From assembly GCA_004124475.1 (NCBI GenBank), contig SCKK01000001.1, forward strand, positions 62,001 to 126,000: a stretch of DNA of 64,000 bases. The letters are read 5' to 3'. This document shows, piece after piece, positions 53,078-63,598 of the stretch. The stretch comes from Fidelibacterota bacterium (GTDB lineage: Bacteria; Fidelibacterota; Marinisomatia; Marinisomatales; SCKK01). Position 1 is the first letter of the stretch; the number at the start of each line of letters is the position of its first letter. A program made the position numbers and the translations under genes. The notes beneath the pieces were generated by a model. That model saw only the letters and a list, made by a program, of their open reading frames with translations. It had not been told where the DNA came from and ran no database searches.

Positions 53078-53911
53078 TTAAATCTCTGATAACAGTACTG
53101 AATCCGTATAAGGGATTGGCATTCCAATTGCTTTTTGTTTCCAGACCATTTCATTATGAGCAGCACGATACACATCATATTTATTGGGAAATTTTATTGC
53201 GATTCTTTGAATGATTTTTAACTCATCATTTGTTAATGCTTTGGCGTCTGATACATTTGCATGAATAATTTCGTCAATTAAGTCGCTATAATTGTTGAGT
53301 TGGGGACCATAAGGTAGAGCGGCGTAGCTACTGCCTGTTATGCTTTTTCCCAGTTCTCTGAACGATAGCATATCAGCATACCACAAATACTTAGCTGTAA
53401 ATAGTAATTTATCATTTTTAATAAGTAACTTTTTCCCAAGGTACTTTTCAAACTCGAGGATTACTTTTTTCACCCTTGGTATTGAAAATAATTGATTTCC
53501 GGAATGGTCATTTCCTGGTTTCACAGCATTTAATATATTTCGCAGGGACTTGTCCATTGAAACATTCTGAATAGATCCTGTTTCCCATCGTTTAACACTT
53601 GCTATACCAACGCCTAATGATTCTGCAAGAGCTTTTTGACTTAGATTTAATTTAGATCTTAACCTTCTAATTTGTTCTCCGGATAGTAGTCCGACTTTCT
53701 CACGGTATGCATCACATAATTTCCGTTTTATTATGGTTGTCTGTTCAGGAGTACCCGCTTCAAATCCGCAGATTTCACATAAATACTCCTCAACTTTTAC
53801 ACTTACAGGAATATCACGTAATACCGCTTTTTTTCTCATTTCTTTACGTATCATTTTTCCGTGGTTATTCGGACAAATCATTGTTTTATTTTCTCTCATA
53901 TTTAGTGTCAT
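53078..53911 (-). CDS. panA: Panacea-domain antitoxin with MqsA-like zinc/HTH N-terminus (PanA)
   Basis: The 277 residues show a zinc-ribbon-like N-terminus (CPNNH near residue 13, CEICG near 45). A Cro/XRE helix-turn-helix follows (RSKLNLSQKALAESLGVGIA, then SVKRWETGS, about 85-113). The C-terminal DUF4065/Panacea domain has KYLWYADMLSFRELGKSITG, YAALPYGPQL and LTNDELKIIQ. Panacea domains neutralise diverse toxins; the HTH would bind the promoter. The start is one base after the toxin stop. The likely operator is a perfect palindrome at 54270-54289. Confidence 0.85.
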   Translation of the reverse strand: MTLNMRENKTMICPNNHGKMIRKEMRKKAVLRDIPVSVKVEEYLCEICGFEAGTPEQTTIIKRKLCDAYREKVGLLSGEQIRRLRSKLNLSQKALAESLGVGIASVKRWETGSIQNVSMDKSLRNILNAVKPGNDHSGNQLFSIPRVKKVILEFEKYLGKKLLIKNDKLLFTAKYLWYADMLSFRELGKSITGSSYAALPYGPQLNNYSDLIDEIIHANVSDAKALTNDELKIIQRIAIKFPNKYDVYRAAHNEMVWKQKAIGMPIPYTDSVLLSEI

Positions 53912-53912
53912 G

Positions 53913-54263
53913 TTATTTCTTATCTTTATGTAACGAGACCAACCATAGAGTATCGTTTATTATTGCAAATTTGAAGTATGCCTTGCATTTCAAACATCTA
54001 CTTTCCCAAGCAAAGGCAAAAAGATCACTGCCCTTAATTTTACTTTTATAGGATTTTTGAGGAGGTCGCGATCCAACGTAATCATTTGGTGTAATTTCGT
54101 CTAAAATGGTTGATATTGTTTCCTGATCTGCATCACAGTCCAATTCAATAAGATCCAATGCAAAGGGTACGGGATCTACTATATCAAACTGATTATTTTT
54201 GACAAATTTTTTAGCAAGATTGATTTTCCCATTTAGCTCTTTATATGTTGGTCTGTTTATCAT
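53913..54263 (-). CDS. Putative toxin paired with the Panacea antitoxin (PanT)
   Basis: This 116-residue protein is encoded directly upstream of the Panacea antitoxin in the same transcript, with 1 bp between them. Its C-terminal half has the pattern RPPQKSYKSKIKGSDLFAFA, WESRCLKCKAYFKFAI and NDTLWLVSLH, which resembles small toxins found with MqsA/HTH-type antitoxins. The toxic mechanism cannot be read; an MqsR-like RNase fold is possible. The toxin-first order matches the MqsRA arrangement. Confidence 0.7.
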   Translation of the reverse strand: MINRPTYKELNGKINLAKKFVKNNQFDIVDPVPFALDLIELDCDADQETISTILDEITPNDYVGSRPPQKSYKSKIKGSDLFAFAWESRCLKCKAYFKFAIINDTLWLVSLHKDKK

Positions 54264-54269
54264 AATTTA

Positions 54270-54289
54270 ATGGTATCATATGATACCAT
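54270..54289. promoter_or_regulatory. Perfect 20-bp palindrome, likely toxin-antitoxin operator
   Basis: ATGGTATCATATGATACCAT is a perfect inverted repeat, 7 to 26 bases upstream of the toxin start codon at 54263. This is the expected place for autorepression by the antitoxin HTH domain. Confidence 0.8.
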
Positions 54290-54566
54290 GCAACAGTAAT
54301 TTGTAATGGACTATTAAAATATTTACTAACATTTCTCACTTCATATTAATAATACAACTGTAATATGATCTGCATGTAACGACATAGATAATTCAAAATA
54401 AGCTAAAATATGGTTAAACTAAAAAATGACCATTTTAAAAATGGCGTTAAGAAATTCTACGAAAAGACCGTTAAGAAAAATAAACTGTTTGAACGAAGTG
54501 AGTTTTTATTTTTTAGGCATTTTCATTGAATTTTAGCAACATTTTTAAACCGGTCTTGATTTTTTG

Positions 54567-54592
54567 GTACTTTTGTATCAAGACAAAAGTAC
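54567..54592. repeat. GTACTTTTGT-N6-ACAAAAGTAC hairpin
   Basis: Perfect 10-bp arms with a 6-base loop, preceded by GATTTTTTG. There is no T-run directly behind the stem on either strand, so it is not a standard terminator. The surrounding segment is of a kind I have seen repeated in Bacteroidota-like genomes. Confidence 0.7.
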
Positions 54593-54924
54593 AAAGAGGT
54601 TGTTTTAGGAGATATCAACGGTTATTGAGAAACTGCCTGCCTGTCGGCAGACAGAAAAGAATTCATTTTGAAAAAATATTAGTGATTTATACTTCACCCT
54701 TTTCCGCAGGATACTGTGCACAGGATTTACCTTTTTCCCGAATACAAAGTGTTGAGAGGATTACCTGCTTACCATAGTGCCAGCACCTGCCTACGCACAG
54801 CGTGCAGGTAGACAGGCAGGATGGAGGATTTACAAACCGGCGGAGGTTTTCAAATCACGTTTTGAAGTGAGAAATGTTAAATATTTAGTTAACTATACTT
54901 CTTTAAACAATCCAAAATTATCTC

Positions 54925-55064
54925 AAAAACCCATCCCAAAACAGCCTTTTCTGTCTCATAACCTATATCAAAACTCATCTCAAAATCAAAGCCTCACAGG
55001 CAGGGGAGTCTGCCTGTTAAATGTAGCCGGTTTTCAACTCCTCTTTGTTACAAGGATTTTTTAC
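54925..55064 (+). repeat. 140-bp direct repeat, copy 2
   Basis: The partner of 52901-53040. The hairpin arms are kept (ACAGGCA/TGCCTGT) while the 8-base loop differs (GGGGAGTC against ATGGAGAG). The two copies bracket the Panacea toxin-antitoxin pair. Confidence 0.85.
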
Positions 55065-55267
55065 TTTTAACTGATATCTATATTGAACGATTCAACCCCT
55101 ATTTTCGATGAGGAGGTAATAATCAATTGAGTGATGTAATCCGCCAGTTGGCAGACATTCGGATCAACCGATGAACACAAACCCGCCCTGTGGAATAATC
55201 ACTCAAATTTCGCATATACTAAGTAGTTGATTATTTAGTTGATTACATAGGTATTATGTCAGAATGA

Positions 55268-55444
55268 GGTATAGGGTATAAGGTATATGGTAGGGACCCA
55301 TGACTAGACTATTGAGACATCCTATCCGTTAGCTAACGGATTCATGTTATGTGTCCGTAAGCTGACGGATTGTCCGAAGGATCCTGCGGAGGGGCTAAGT
55401 ATAACAGTTTCAATTAGAACCACTTTCCCCTTATACCCTATACC
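55268..55444. mobile_element. MITE-like element with 16-bp terminal inverted repeats and nested palindromes
   Basis: GGTATAGGGTATAAGG (55268-55283) is perfectly inverted at 55429-55444. Inside are the perfect palindrome ATCCGTTAGCTAACGGAT (55324-55341), the imperfect GTCCGTAAGCTGACGGAT (55353-55370) and TCCGAAGGATCCTGCGGA (55373-55390). No protein is encoded. The mobile nature is inferred. Confidence 0.5.
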
Positions 55445-55660
55445 TTATACCCTTCAACATAGAAATCGTAACGAAATGTACCTGCGAAACATGAGTAATC
55501 AGCTCTTGTGTCTGAGGAATATCGATGATGAATTTATTCCACGGGGTGAACCTTAGCCTTGTTCTACCAAATAGGCTGAACAGTTACCAATTAAGAGCGA
55601 AAATTCCAAATTCTGATTTGAATGTCCGTGATAATTGTGTAATTTCCAAGCTGCTTGAAA

Positions 55661-58549
55661 ATGAACAAAAAGAACGACAAAATCATCGTTAGAGGCGCCA
55701 GGGAACACAACCTGAAAAATATCAATGTTGAGATCCCCAGGAATAAGTTTGTAGTTATTACCGGGCTCTCCGGTTCAGGAAAGTCATCTCTTGCATTCGA
55801 TACCATTTATGCCGAGGGTCAGCGCCGGTATGTGGAATCTCTTTCCGCCTACGCCCGCCAATTCCTTAGCCTCATGGAAAAACCCGATGTGGATTACATT
55901 GAGGGGTTGTCCCCTGCCATATCCATCGAGCAAAAATCCTCCTCCCGAAACCCCCGTTCAACGGTTGGGACTGTCACGGAAATTCACGATTATCTTCGCC
56001 TGCTTTTTGCCCGGGTCGGAACACCCTACTGCTGGGAATGTGGAGATCCTATTCAACGCCAGACAGTACAACAGATCGTGGATACGGTTCTTAAGTTTCC
56101 TGTTGGGACCAAACTACAAGTATTGTCACCCGTGGTTCGAGGACGGAAAGGTCAGTTTAAAAATGTCTTTAAGGAAATTGCCCGGGAAGGATTTCTTCGA
56201 GTACGTGTCGATGGAAAAATTCGAGGGGTGAACGAAAAAATAATCCTCTATAAGAACAAGAAACACAATATAGAGGTAGTGGTAGATCGGATTGTATTAG
56301 AGGATGATAATAATGGATCTTACGGTAAGGAACGTCTCACCGAATCGGTAGAACTTGCATTAAATATCGGCTCAGGGTTGGTCATTATCAATAGGTTGCC
56401 AAAGGAAGAGCATATATTCAGCGAAAAATTTGCCTGTCCCAAATGTGAAGTCAGTATGGAGGAACTGAGCCCCAGAATGTTTTCTTTTAATTCGCCATAT
56501 GGGGCTTGCAAAACGTGTGACGGTTTGGGGTCCCGTATGGAAATTAATCCTGACCTGGTGGTTCCGGATAAAAGGAAATCGCTAATTCAGGGCGCCATAG
56601 CTCCACTGGGGGAGCAGCCACGTGGAAGTTGGTACAGCGCCATATTGAAAAGCCTTGCCAGGCATTACAATTTCAATTTTACGACTCCATGGTATAAGCT
56701 GTCACGGGAAGCGAGGAGTGCTCTGTTGTGGGGAACTGAGGGTGAGAGGATTATAATGCAGTACCGGTCAAAACGGTTTAGCGGGGAATATTCAGGAGGT
56801 TTCGAGGGGGTTATTCACAATCTTGAAAGGCGGTATCATCAAACGAAATCAGGGGGTGTTCGCCAGTGGATAGAGCAATATATGAGCATGCAGCCGTGTC
56901 CGGAGTGCAACGGCGCCCGCCTTCGAAAGGAGAGTCTGGCGGTCAGAATAGGGGATATGACTATTGGAGATCTATCCAAATTATCGATAAAAGACATTGA
57001 ACAATTTTTTGGCGAATTAAATCTCAATAAAACTGAGCAGGAAATTGCCAAGCAGATTCTTAAAGAAGTGAAAGAAAGATTTCGATTTTTAATTAACGTT
57101 GGATTGGAATACCTGACGCTTGATCGGACAGCTTCATCTCTATCCGGGGGTGAAGCTCAAAGAATCCGTCTGGCTACGCAGATTGGGGCTCAATTAGTGG
57201 GTGTCCTTTACATTTTGGATGAACCTTCCATCGGTCTCCATCAACGGGATAACAAGAGACTCATTGCTACATTAAGAAAGCTTAGGGACCTGGGAAATAC
57301 CGTGTTGGTTGTGGAACATGATCGGGAAACCATCGAAAGTGCGGATCACATCGTGGATCTAGGACCTGGTGCCGGGGAAAATGGCGGGAAGGTTGTGTTT
57401 GAGGGAACACCTGATAAAATCAAAAATGCCACTGATTCCATAACTGGGCTCTATTTAGCAAATAAACGAAAAATTGAATTTCGGGATAAGCGTCGAAGCG
57501 GATCGGGAAAGGTGATAAAACTTCATGGTGCCAAGGGGAATAACCTTAAAGCCATAGACGTGGAGTTTCCGTTAGGGAAATTTATTTGTGTCACGGGTGT
57601 TTCGGGTTCAGGGAAAAGTACATTAGTCAACGAGACATTATATCTTGTACTTGCCAGGGAACTTTATTCAGCCAGGAAATATCCATTACCCCACGATAGA
57701 GTTGACGGGTTGGTTTTTTTCGATAAGGTGATTGATATTGATCAGTCTCCTATTGGCAGAACACCCCGGTCAAACCCCGCTACTTATACTGGAGTCTTTA
57801 CCCATATTCGGGACCTTTTCGCACAGCTTCCCGAATCGAAAATCCGTGGATACAAACCGGGACGATTCTCTTTTAATGTGAAAGGGGGGCGCTGCGAGGC
57901 GTGCAGGGGAGATGGGATTATTAAAATCGAAATGCACTTTTTGCCTGATGTTTATGTCCAATGTGAAGTGTGTAAAGGATCTCGTTATAACCGGGAAACA
58001 TTGGAAATCTCTTATAAAGGAAAAACAATTGCAGAAGTTCTGGGTATGACGGTATCTGAAGCGCTGGAATTTTTTACCAACATCCCTCAAATAAAGAGAA
58101 AACTCAAAACACTTCAGGAAGTGGGGTTGGGTTATATTCGCATGGGTCAGCAAGCGACGACACTTTCCGGTGGAGAAGCACAGAGAGTAAAACTTTCCAC
58201 GGAATTATCCAAAATCGGAACGGGACGCACCATTTATATTCTCGATGAACCGACCACAGGTCTCCACTTTGAAGACGTGCGTATGCTTTTGGATGTCCTC
58301 AACAGGTTGGTGGACAAAGGGAATACCATAATTGTTATAGAGCACAATTTAGATGTGATCAAGACAGCGGATTGGATCATAGACTTAGGTCCGGAGGGAG
58401 GGGATGATGGGGGCACCATTGTTGCCGAAGGAACCCCGGAAGATGTGGCAAAGGTAAAACAATCTTACACTGGACAGTTTCTGAAAACGATTTTGTCTAA
58501 AGGGTCCGGTGGAAAGGCATTGACGAATGGAAAAAGAAAGTCTCGATAA
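55661..58549 (+). CDS. uvrA: Excinuclease ABC subunit A
   Basis: UvrA recognises DNA damage in nucleotide excision repair. The 962 residues carry two ABC ATPase modules: Walker [15 protein letters not shown] near the start and [14 protein letters not shown] near residue 650, with the signatures [12 protein letters not shown] and [12 protein letters not shown]. Zinc motifs are CWECG, CPKCE...CKTC and CEACRGDG...CEVCKG. Start at ATG 55661; a TTG two codons upstream is also in frame. It overlaps tkt by 23 bp. Confidence 0.95.
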   Translation: MNKKNDKIIVRGAREHNLKNINVEIPRNKFVVITGLSGSGKSSLAFDTIYAEGQRRYVESLSAYARQFLSLMEKPDVDYIEGLSPAISIEQKSSSRNPRSTVGTVTEIHDYLRLLFARVGTPYCWECGDPIQRQTVQQIVDTVLKFPVGTKLQVLSPVVRGRKGQFKNVFKEIAREGFLRVRVDGKIRGVNEKIILYKNKKHNIEVVVDRIVLEDDNNGSYGKERLTESVELALNIGSGLVIINRLPKEEHIFSEKFACPKCEVSMEELSPRMFSFNSPYGACKTCDGLGSRMEINPDLVVPDKRKSLIQGAIAPLGEQPRGSWYSAILKSLARHYNFNFTTPWYKLSREARSALLWGTEGERIIMQYRSKRFSGEYSGGFEGVIHNLERRYHQTKSGGVRQWIEQYMSMQPCPECNGARLRKESLAVRIGDMTIGDLSKLSIKDIEQFFGELNLNKTEQEIAKQILKEVKERFRFLINVGLEYLTLDRTASSLSGGEAQRIRLATQIGAQLVGVLYILDEPSIGLHQRDNKRLIATLRKLRDLGNTVLVVEHDRETIESADHIVDLGPGAGENGGKVVFEGTPDKIKNATDSITGLYLANKRKIEFRDKRRSGSGKVIKLHGAKGNNLKAIDVEFPLGKFICVTGVSGSGKSTLVNETLYLVLARELYSARKYPLPHDRVDGLVFFDKVIDIDQSPIGRTPRSNPATYTGVFTHIRDLFAQLPESKIRGYKPGRFSFNVKGGRCEACRGDGIIKIEMHFLPDVYVQCEVCKGSRYNRETLEISYKGKTIAEVLGMTVSEALEFFTNIPQIKRKLKTLQEVGLGYIRMGQQATTLSGGEAQRVKLSTELSKIGTGRTIYILDEPTTGLHFEDVRMLLDVLNRLVDKGNTIIVIEHNLDVIKTADWIIDLGPEGGDDGGTIVAEGTPEDVAKVKQSYTGQFLKTILSKGSGGKALTNGKRKSR

Positions 58550-60536
58550 TCTTTGTGTCAACACCCTTCGTTTTTTAGCGGTAGATGCCGTCGAAGCGGC
58601 GAATTCTGGCCATCCAGGGATGCCTCTGGGAAGCGCTGCCATGGGGTATATCCTATGGGACAGGTTTTTAAAGCACGACCCTAAAAATCCGAAGTGGTTC
58701 AATCGTGACCGGTTTGTCCTTTCTCCAGGGCACGGATCAATGTTACTCTATAGTCTCCTGCATCTGACCGGGTATGACCTTTCTTTAGAGGACATAAAAA
58801 ACTTCAGGCAGTGGGGTAGCAAAACCCCTGGACATCCTGAATTTGTATTGACTCCAGGCGTAGAATGTACGACGGGTCCTTTGGGACAGGGATTTGCCAT
58901 GGGCATCGGAATGGCGATGGCTGAAAAATATTTATCTGCACAATTTAATAAACCAGACTTCCCTGTATTAGATCACTACACTTACGCCATTGTTTCAGAT
59001 GGTGATTTAATGGAAGGAGTTTCCTCAGAGGCGGCATCTTTGGCGGGTCATCTGGGACTCGGGAAAGTGATCTATCTGTATGACGACAATTCCATTACCA
59101 TAGATGGATCAACCGATTTGACATTCACTGAAGATACAGCACAGAGATTTAAAGCGTACGGTTGGCACATAGGGCGGGTGGACGATGGAAATGACCTTCA
59201 CGCAATCACTATGGCAATTAAATCAGCTCAGGCGGAGACCCACCGACCTTCCTTGCTAATGATTAAAACCCATATTGGGTATGGCAGTCCAAAGCAGGAC
59301 ACCTCTTCAGTTCATGGGGAACCTCTCGGACCTGATTCAACAAGACAGACCAAGGAAAATCTGAGCTGGCCAATCGATGAAAAGTTTTTTATTCCGGATC
59401 ATGTGGTTGATCATTTTCAAAAAGCAATAGAAAGAGGTAGCGAGGCTCTTAGCAATTGGGGGAATTTGATGGAAACCTACCGAATGGAATATCCCCGATT
59501 GGCAAAGGAATTTGAACAGGTCATGTCAGGGAAATTGCCAGAGGGATGGGAGCAAGGTATTCCACGATTTTCACCTGGGGATGGGTTCCTGGCCACACGA
59601 GATGCATCGGGTAAAATTTTGAATGCTATCGCCTCAAAAGTGGGAAATCTTGTGGGTGGCTCAGCCGATCTGGCTACATCCAACAAAACATTTCAGACTG
59701 GGAAGTCTATGTTTGGATTGAATGAGAAATGGGGTCCCAATATTCACTTCGGAACCAGAGAACATGCCATGGGCGCCATATCGAATGGGATGGCTCTTCA
59801 TGTCGGCATTCTACCCTACACGGGGACATTCCTCATATTTTCAGATTACATGCGACCTGCGCTGCGTCTCTCAGCCATAATGAATGCCCACATCATTTTT
59901 ATCTTTACTCATGACAGCATTCAACTTGGCGAGGATGGTCCCACCCATCAACCGGTGGAGCAACTGATGTCTCTAAGGATCATCCCAAATTTCAGGGTCA
60001 TCAGACCTGCGGACGCCAACGAAACTGCCATTGCCTGGGAACTGGCTATTAAATTAGATGGACCCACAGCACTGATTTTAACTCGGCAGAAACTCCCCAT
60101 TTTAGATGTAGATATGCTCTCAATCGAAAAGGGTGTATCAAATGGGGCATATATTTTATCTGACCCGCCTGAAGGAAATCCTGACGTCATATTAATTGCT
60201 ACAGGGTCTGAGGTACATCTGGCGACTACAGCCAAGGAGGAGCTGACCGAACGAGGGATTAATGTAAGGGTTATCTCCATGCCGTGCTGGGAGTTGTTCG
60301 AGGAGAGTTCCGAAGATTACCAAAAACTAATTTTACCGCCAGACATCCCCAAACTTGCCATAGAAGCCGGTTCAACTTTAGGATGGAGGAAATATGTGGG
60401 TAATACGGGTGATATCATCGGTCTTGACAGGTTTGGCGCCTCAGCCCCAGGATCGGTGGTATACGAAAAATTAGGGTTTAATGTCTTAAATGTTGTGGAG
60501 CGGGTATTATCAATTTGTTTGCCCTCCAATAAATAA
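58527..60536 (+). CDS. tkt: Transketolase
   Basis: This TPP enzyme of the pentose phosphate pathway is 669 residues long, the normal length. It shows [29 protein letters not shown], the TPP motif GDGDLMEG...N in [20 protein letters not shown] and [25 protein letters not shown] and [20 protein letters not shown]. The second signature is complete. Its start lies within the uvrA 3' end (23-bp overlap), suggesting co-transcription with uvrA. Confidence 0.95.
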   Translation: MEKESLDNLCVNTLRFLAVDAVEAANSGHPGMPLGSAAMGYILWDRFLKHDPKNPKWFNRDRFVLSPGHGSMLLYSLLHLTGYDLSLEDIKNFRQWGSKTPGHPEFVLTPGVECTTGPLGQGFAMGIGMAMAEKYLSAQFNKPDFPVLDHYTYAIVSDGDLMEGVSSEAASLAGHLGLGKVIYLYDDNSITIDGSTDLTFTEDTAQRFKAYGWHIGRVDDGNDLHAITMAIKSAQAETHRPSLLMIKTHIGYGSPKQDTSSVHGEPLGPDSTRQTKENLSWPIDEKFFIPDHVVDHFQKAIERGSEALSNWGNLMETYRMEYPRLAKEFEQVMSGKLPEGWEQGIPRFSPGDGFLATRDASGKILNAIASKVGNLVGGSADLATSNKTFQTGKSMFGLNEKWGPNIHFGTREHAMGAISNGMALHVGILPYTGTFLIFSDYMRPALRLSAIMNAHIIFIFTHDSIQLGEDGPTHQPVEQLMSLRIIPNFRVIRPADANETAIAWELAIKLDGPTALILTRQKLPILDVDMLSIEKGVSNGAYILSDPPEGNPDVILIATGSEVHLATTAKEELTERGINVRVISMPCWELFEESSEDYQKLILPPDIPKLAIEAGSTLGWRKYVGNTGDIIGLDRFGASAPGSVVYEKLGFNVLNVVERVLSICLPSNK

Positions 60537-60714
60537 CACGGTAACCGCTCAAGCCTTTAAAAAATAATGCCGTGAGTGGCGTGGGATTAATATTTCAAGT
60601 TTGGAATCGCTTCGATCTAATATTACATTTAAGGTTGTTTTTAACTATATCCAGAACCGATTTGTTGTCACATCACTTTAAAGTGGTGAGCCCACCGGGC
60701 AAGAATATTCATTG

Positions 60715-61734
60715 ATGACCGAACCTCAAATTATCAGTCCAGCCCCACAGGAAGAAGACTTAGCAGTAGAGCAAAGTCTCAGACCTGGCACCTTTGATGA
60801 ATTCATAGGTCAGAAAGAGATTGTAGATAATTTAAAACTATATATCCAAGCCTCCCGCAAGAGAAATGAAGCTCTCGATCATGTCCTTCTATTTGGTCCC
60901 CCAGGTCTGGGGAAAACAACATTGGCTTATATTATTTCAAAGGAGTTGGGTGTCAATTTGAAGCAGACTTCGGGACCTGTTTTAGAGAGAGCGGCGGACT
61001 TGGCAGGACTTTTGACCAATTTGCGACATAGGGATGTTATCTTTATCGATGAGATTCACAGGCTCAGCAGCGTGGTGGAAGAATATCTTTATTCGGCTAT
61101 GGAAGACTATCGGATTGATATCATGATAGACAGGGGACCCAGCGCTCGAAGTATTCAACTAAATTTAGAACCATTTACACTAACCGGCGCTACGACTCGA
61201 TTGGGGAATCTGACCTCACCCCTTCGAGACAGATTTGGGGTGGTAATGAGGGTGGATTTTTATGAACCTGAAGATATATTAGAAATTATACAGCGGTCAG
61301 CTAAAATTCTGGATGTGAAGATTGATGACGATGGCGCTTATGAATTGGCACGTCGGTCTCGCGGAACGCCCCGAGTCGCAAATCGAATATTACGGAGAAC
61401 ACGTGATTATGCGGAAGTTAAGGCTGATGGAATCATTACAATAGATGTGGCAAGGGAATCATTAAATAAACTGGGTATTGATGACCGGGGATTGGATGAT
61501 ATGGACAGGAGAATATTAAGCGTGTTGGTTGAACAATTTCAGGGAGGTCCTGTGGGGATCAATTCCCTAAGTGTTGCCTTGGGAGAAGATGCACAAACTA
61601 TCGAGGATGTTTTTGAACCTTTTCTCATTAAACAAGGGTTTATTCAACGGACGGCAAGAGGACGGATTGCTCAAGACCTGACTTTTAAATATCTTGGATT
61701 GGGAATCCCACAGAAACAACAATCGTTATTTTAA
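60715..61734 (+). CDS. ruvB: Holliday junction branch-migration ATPase RuvB
   Basis: RuvB drives branch migration with RuvA. The 339 residues show [19 protein letters not shown], Walker [10 protein letters not shown], Walker [38 protein letters not shown] with the arginine finger, and the C-terminal winged helix ([10 protein letters not shown]). Start at ATG 60715; a TTG just upstream is also in frame. queA follows after 13 bp. ruvA and ruvC are not in the window. Confidence 0.95.
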   Translation: MTEPQIISPAPQEEDLAVEQSLRPGTFDEFIGQKEIVDNLKLYIQASRKRNEALDHVLLFGPPGLGKTTLAYIISKELGVNLKQTSGPVLERAADLAGLLTNLRHRDVIFIDEIHRLSSVVEEYLYSAMEDYRIDIMIDRGPSARSIQLNLEPFTLTGATTRLGNLTSPLRDRFGVVMRVDFYEPEDILEIIQRSAKILDVKIDDDGAYELARRSRGTPRVANRILRRTRDYAEVKADGIITIDVARESLNKLGIDDRGLDDMDRRILSVLVEQFQGGPVGINSLSVALGEDAQTIEDVFEPFLIKQGFIQRTARGRIAQDLTFKYLGLGIPQKQQSLF

Positions 61735-61747
61735 AAAGGAGTATAAA

Positions 61748-62806
61748 GTGACACTATTTCAAAAGCGAATCAAACTGCGGTTAACTGATTTTGATTACTT
61801 TTTACCCAGTACAAGGATACCCGAATATCCATCCAAGCGGCGAGACTATTCTAAGTTAATGGTGTTGCATCGGAAGACTAAAACGATCGAACACAAGCGA
61901 TTTTACAATATTGTTGACTACATGAAAAGGAACGATTTGTTGATTTTAAATAAGACCAAAGTGTTCCCGGCTCGACTGTTCGCAGTGAAAGATCGTACCG
62001 ATGCAATAGTAGAGGTATTTCTTCTGAGAGAACTTGAAAACGACCTGTGGGAAGTGCTTGTAAGGCCAGCCCGGAAGGTTAGAATTGGTAATAAACTTCA
62101 TTTCACTACAAAAGTACATTGTGATGTAATTGATAATACTGTGTCAGGTGGTCGTGTGGTACGCTTTGAATATGATGATGAGGATTTTTACAAAATCATT
62201 GACAGGATAGGTCATTCACCCCTGCCGCCCTATATCAAGCGGGAAGCCGAACCGAAAGACAAAGAGCGGTACCAGACTGTATTTGCAGAAAAACGGGGGG
62301 CTGTAGCCGCTCCAACCGCTGGGCTTCATTTTACAGAAACATTACTGAAGAAAATAAAGGAAAAAGGTGTGAAGATTGTGTTTATTGTACTTCACATCGG
62401 ACTGGGAACATTTCGCCCCGTTCAAGTTGAGGACTTAACACGTCATCAGATGGATTCAGAATATTTCGAAGTACCACCGGAAACTGCTATTGCCATTAAT
62501 GAAGCAAGGGAAAAAGATAAACGTATTTTTGCTGTGGGGACATCCACGGTTAGGGCTCTTGAAACTGTTATAGTTTCAGGATTCCAAGTTACTCCAAAGC
62601 GAGGTTGGACGGATAAATTTATACACTCTCCTTATGAATTTAAAATGACGGATGCTCTGGTGACGAACTTCCATCAGCCAAAATCAACTTTGTTAATGAT
62701 GGTGAGCGCCTTTGCAGGTCGCAAATTTGTTCTGAGAGCCTATCAGGAAGCTAAGCGGGAAAAGTATGGTTTCTTGAGTTATGGCGACGCCATGCTTGTT
62801 GTATAA
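61748..62806 (+). CDS. queA: S-adenosylmethionine:tRNA ribosyltransferase-isomerase QueA
   Basis: QueA transfers and isomerises the ribosyl group of AdoMet onto preQ1 in tRNA, giving epoxyqueuosine, the QueG substrate. The 352 residues include NDLLILNKTKVFPARL, VRPARKVRIGNKL, LPPYIKREAEPKDKERYQTV, GAVAAPTAGLHFTE and the C-terminal LVTNFHQPKSTLLMMVSAFAG. The start is GTG at 61748, after AAAGGAG. It follows ruvB closely and probably shares its transcript. Confidence 0.93.
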   Translation: MTLFQKRIKLRLTDFDYFLPSTRIPEYPSKRRDYSKLMVLHRKTKTIEHKRFYNIVDYMKRNDLLILNKTKVFPARLFAVKDRTDAIVEVFLLRELENDLWEVLVRPARKVRIGNKLHFTTKVHCDVIDNTVSGGRVVRFEYDDEDFYKIIDRIGHSPLPPYIKREAEPKDKERYQTVFAEKRGAVAAPTAGLHFTETLLKKIKEKGVKIVFIVLHIGLGTFRPVQVEDLTRHQMDSEYFEVPPETAIAINEAREKDKRIFAVGTSTVRALETVIVSGFQVTPKRGWTDKFIHSPYEFKMTDALVTNFHQPKSTLLMMVSAFAGRKFVLRAYQEAKREKYGFLSYGDAMLVV

Positions 62807-62848
62807 TTTATTTGAATATTCAGGTGCGTCGCACCTCTAATTTGACCG

Positions 62849-63568
62849 ATGAAAGTTGCAGCTGTCATTCCAGGCGCCGGACAGGGATTGCGATTCTCCG
62901 GAGATTCGTCCGGTTTAAACAGACACGTTAAAAAAAAACAGTTTCGTCAGTTTGGCGACAAGTCATTAATTTTTACTACCCTTGAACCATTCCTGCAATC
63001 TACAATTATCACTTCAGTAATTGTTGTTGTTCCGGAGGATAGGATCGATTGGATTAATAATCAGGTGAAAACAGGGTTATTCAATAAACCTGTATTTGTG
63101 GTCTTGGGGGGCGATACTCGACAGAGGAGTGTAAGAAATGGAGTAGAAGTGGCGGCATCTCAACATGATGTGGTTGTGGTACATGATGCTGTGAGACCGT
63201 TTTTGAAAGAGGTGTGGATATCAGAAACGGTGAATCTGTGTGAGAAATTTGATGGCGCCATTGTTGCAATAAAGGCAAAAGATACACTCAAAAAAGTGAA
63301 TGACGGTGTGGTGAATAGTACTATGGAAAGGGAGGGAATTTGGCAGGCACAGACACCTCAGACATTCAAAACTGATGTCTTGTTAGCTGCGATTGAAAGT
63401 GCAGATGAAAAAGGAATTATTGGTACGGATGAAGCGCAGCTCGTTGAAATGAATGGTGGACGTGTCGCCATCGTGGAGGGAAGCGCTCTTAACATTAAGA
63501 TTACCACTCAAGAGGATTGGGAATTGGCAAAGGCGATCTGGAAGGAAAGATTAAAATATGAAGATTGA
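62849..63568 (+). CDS. ispD: 2-C-methyl-D-erythritol 4-phosphate cytidylyltransferase IspD
   Basis: This MEP-pathway enzyme couples MEP with CTP. The 239-residue protein shows PGAGQGLRF at the nucleotide loop, KKQFRQFGDKSLI, VLGGDTRQRSVRNG, VVVHDAVRPF, AIKAKDTLKKV and IWQAQTPQTFKTDVL. The loop region carries a short extra segment (SGDSSGLNRHVK) compared with typical IspD. ispF follows after 30 bp. Confidence 0.92.
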   Translation: MKVAAVIPGAGQGLRFSGDSSGLNRHVKKKQFRQFGDKSLIFTTLEPFLQSTIITSVIVVVPEDRIDWINNQVKTGLFNKPVFVVLGGDTRQRSVRNGVEVAASQHDVVVVHDAVRPFLKEVWISETVNLCEKFDGAIVAIKAKDTLKKVNDGVVNSTMEREGIWQAQTPQTFKTDVLLAAIESADEKGIIGTDEAQLVEMNGGRVAIVEGSALNIKITTQEDWELAKAIWKERLKYED

Positions 63569-63598
63569 ATATTGTCTATCGAAGATTTGGGCTTTACC

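Larger units (their letters stand above)
54290..55660. other. 1.37-kb repeat-rich intergenic region, right edge of the accessory island
   Basis: No credible protein gene is seen. It contains a 10-bp-arm hairpin at 54567-54592, CCTGCC/GGCAGG palindromes at 54636-54652 and 54782-54822, direct repeat copy 2 at 54925-55064, and a small inverted-repeat element at 55268-55444. Short open frames here are made of these repeats. Confidence 0.7.

Noticed and set aside
54526-55070. Two open frames of 83 and 97 codons in the right island edge
   Set aside because: Both consist of hairpins and direct repeat 2 and have no protein-like composition or ribosome site.
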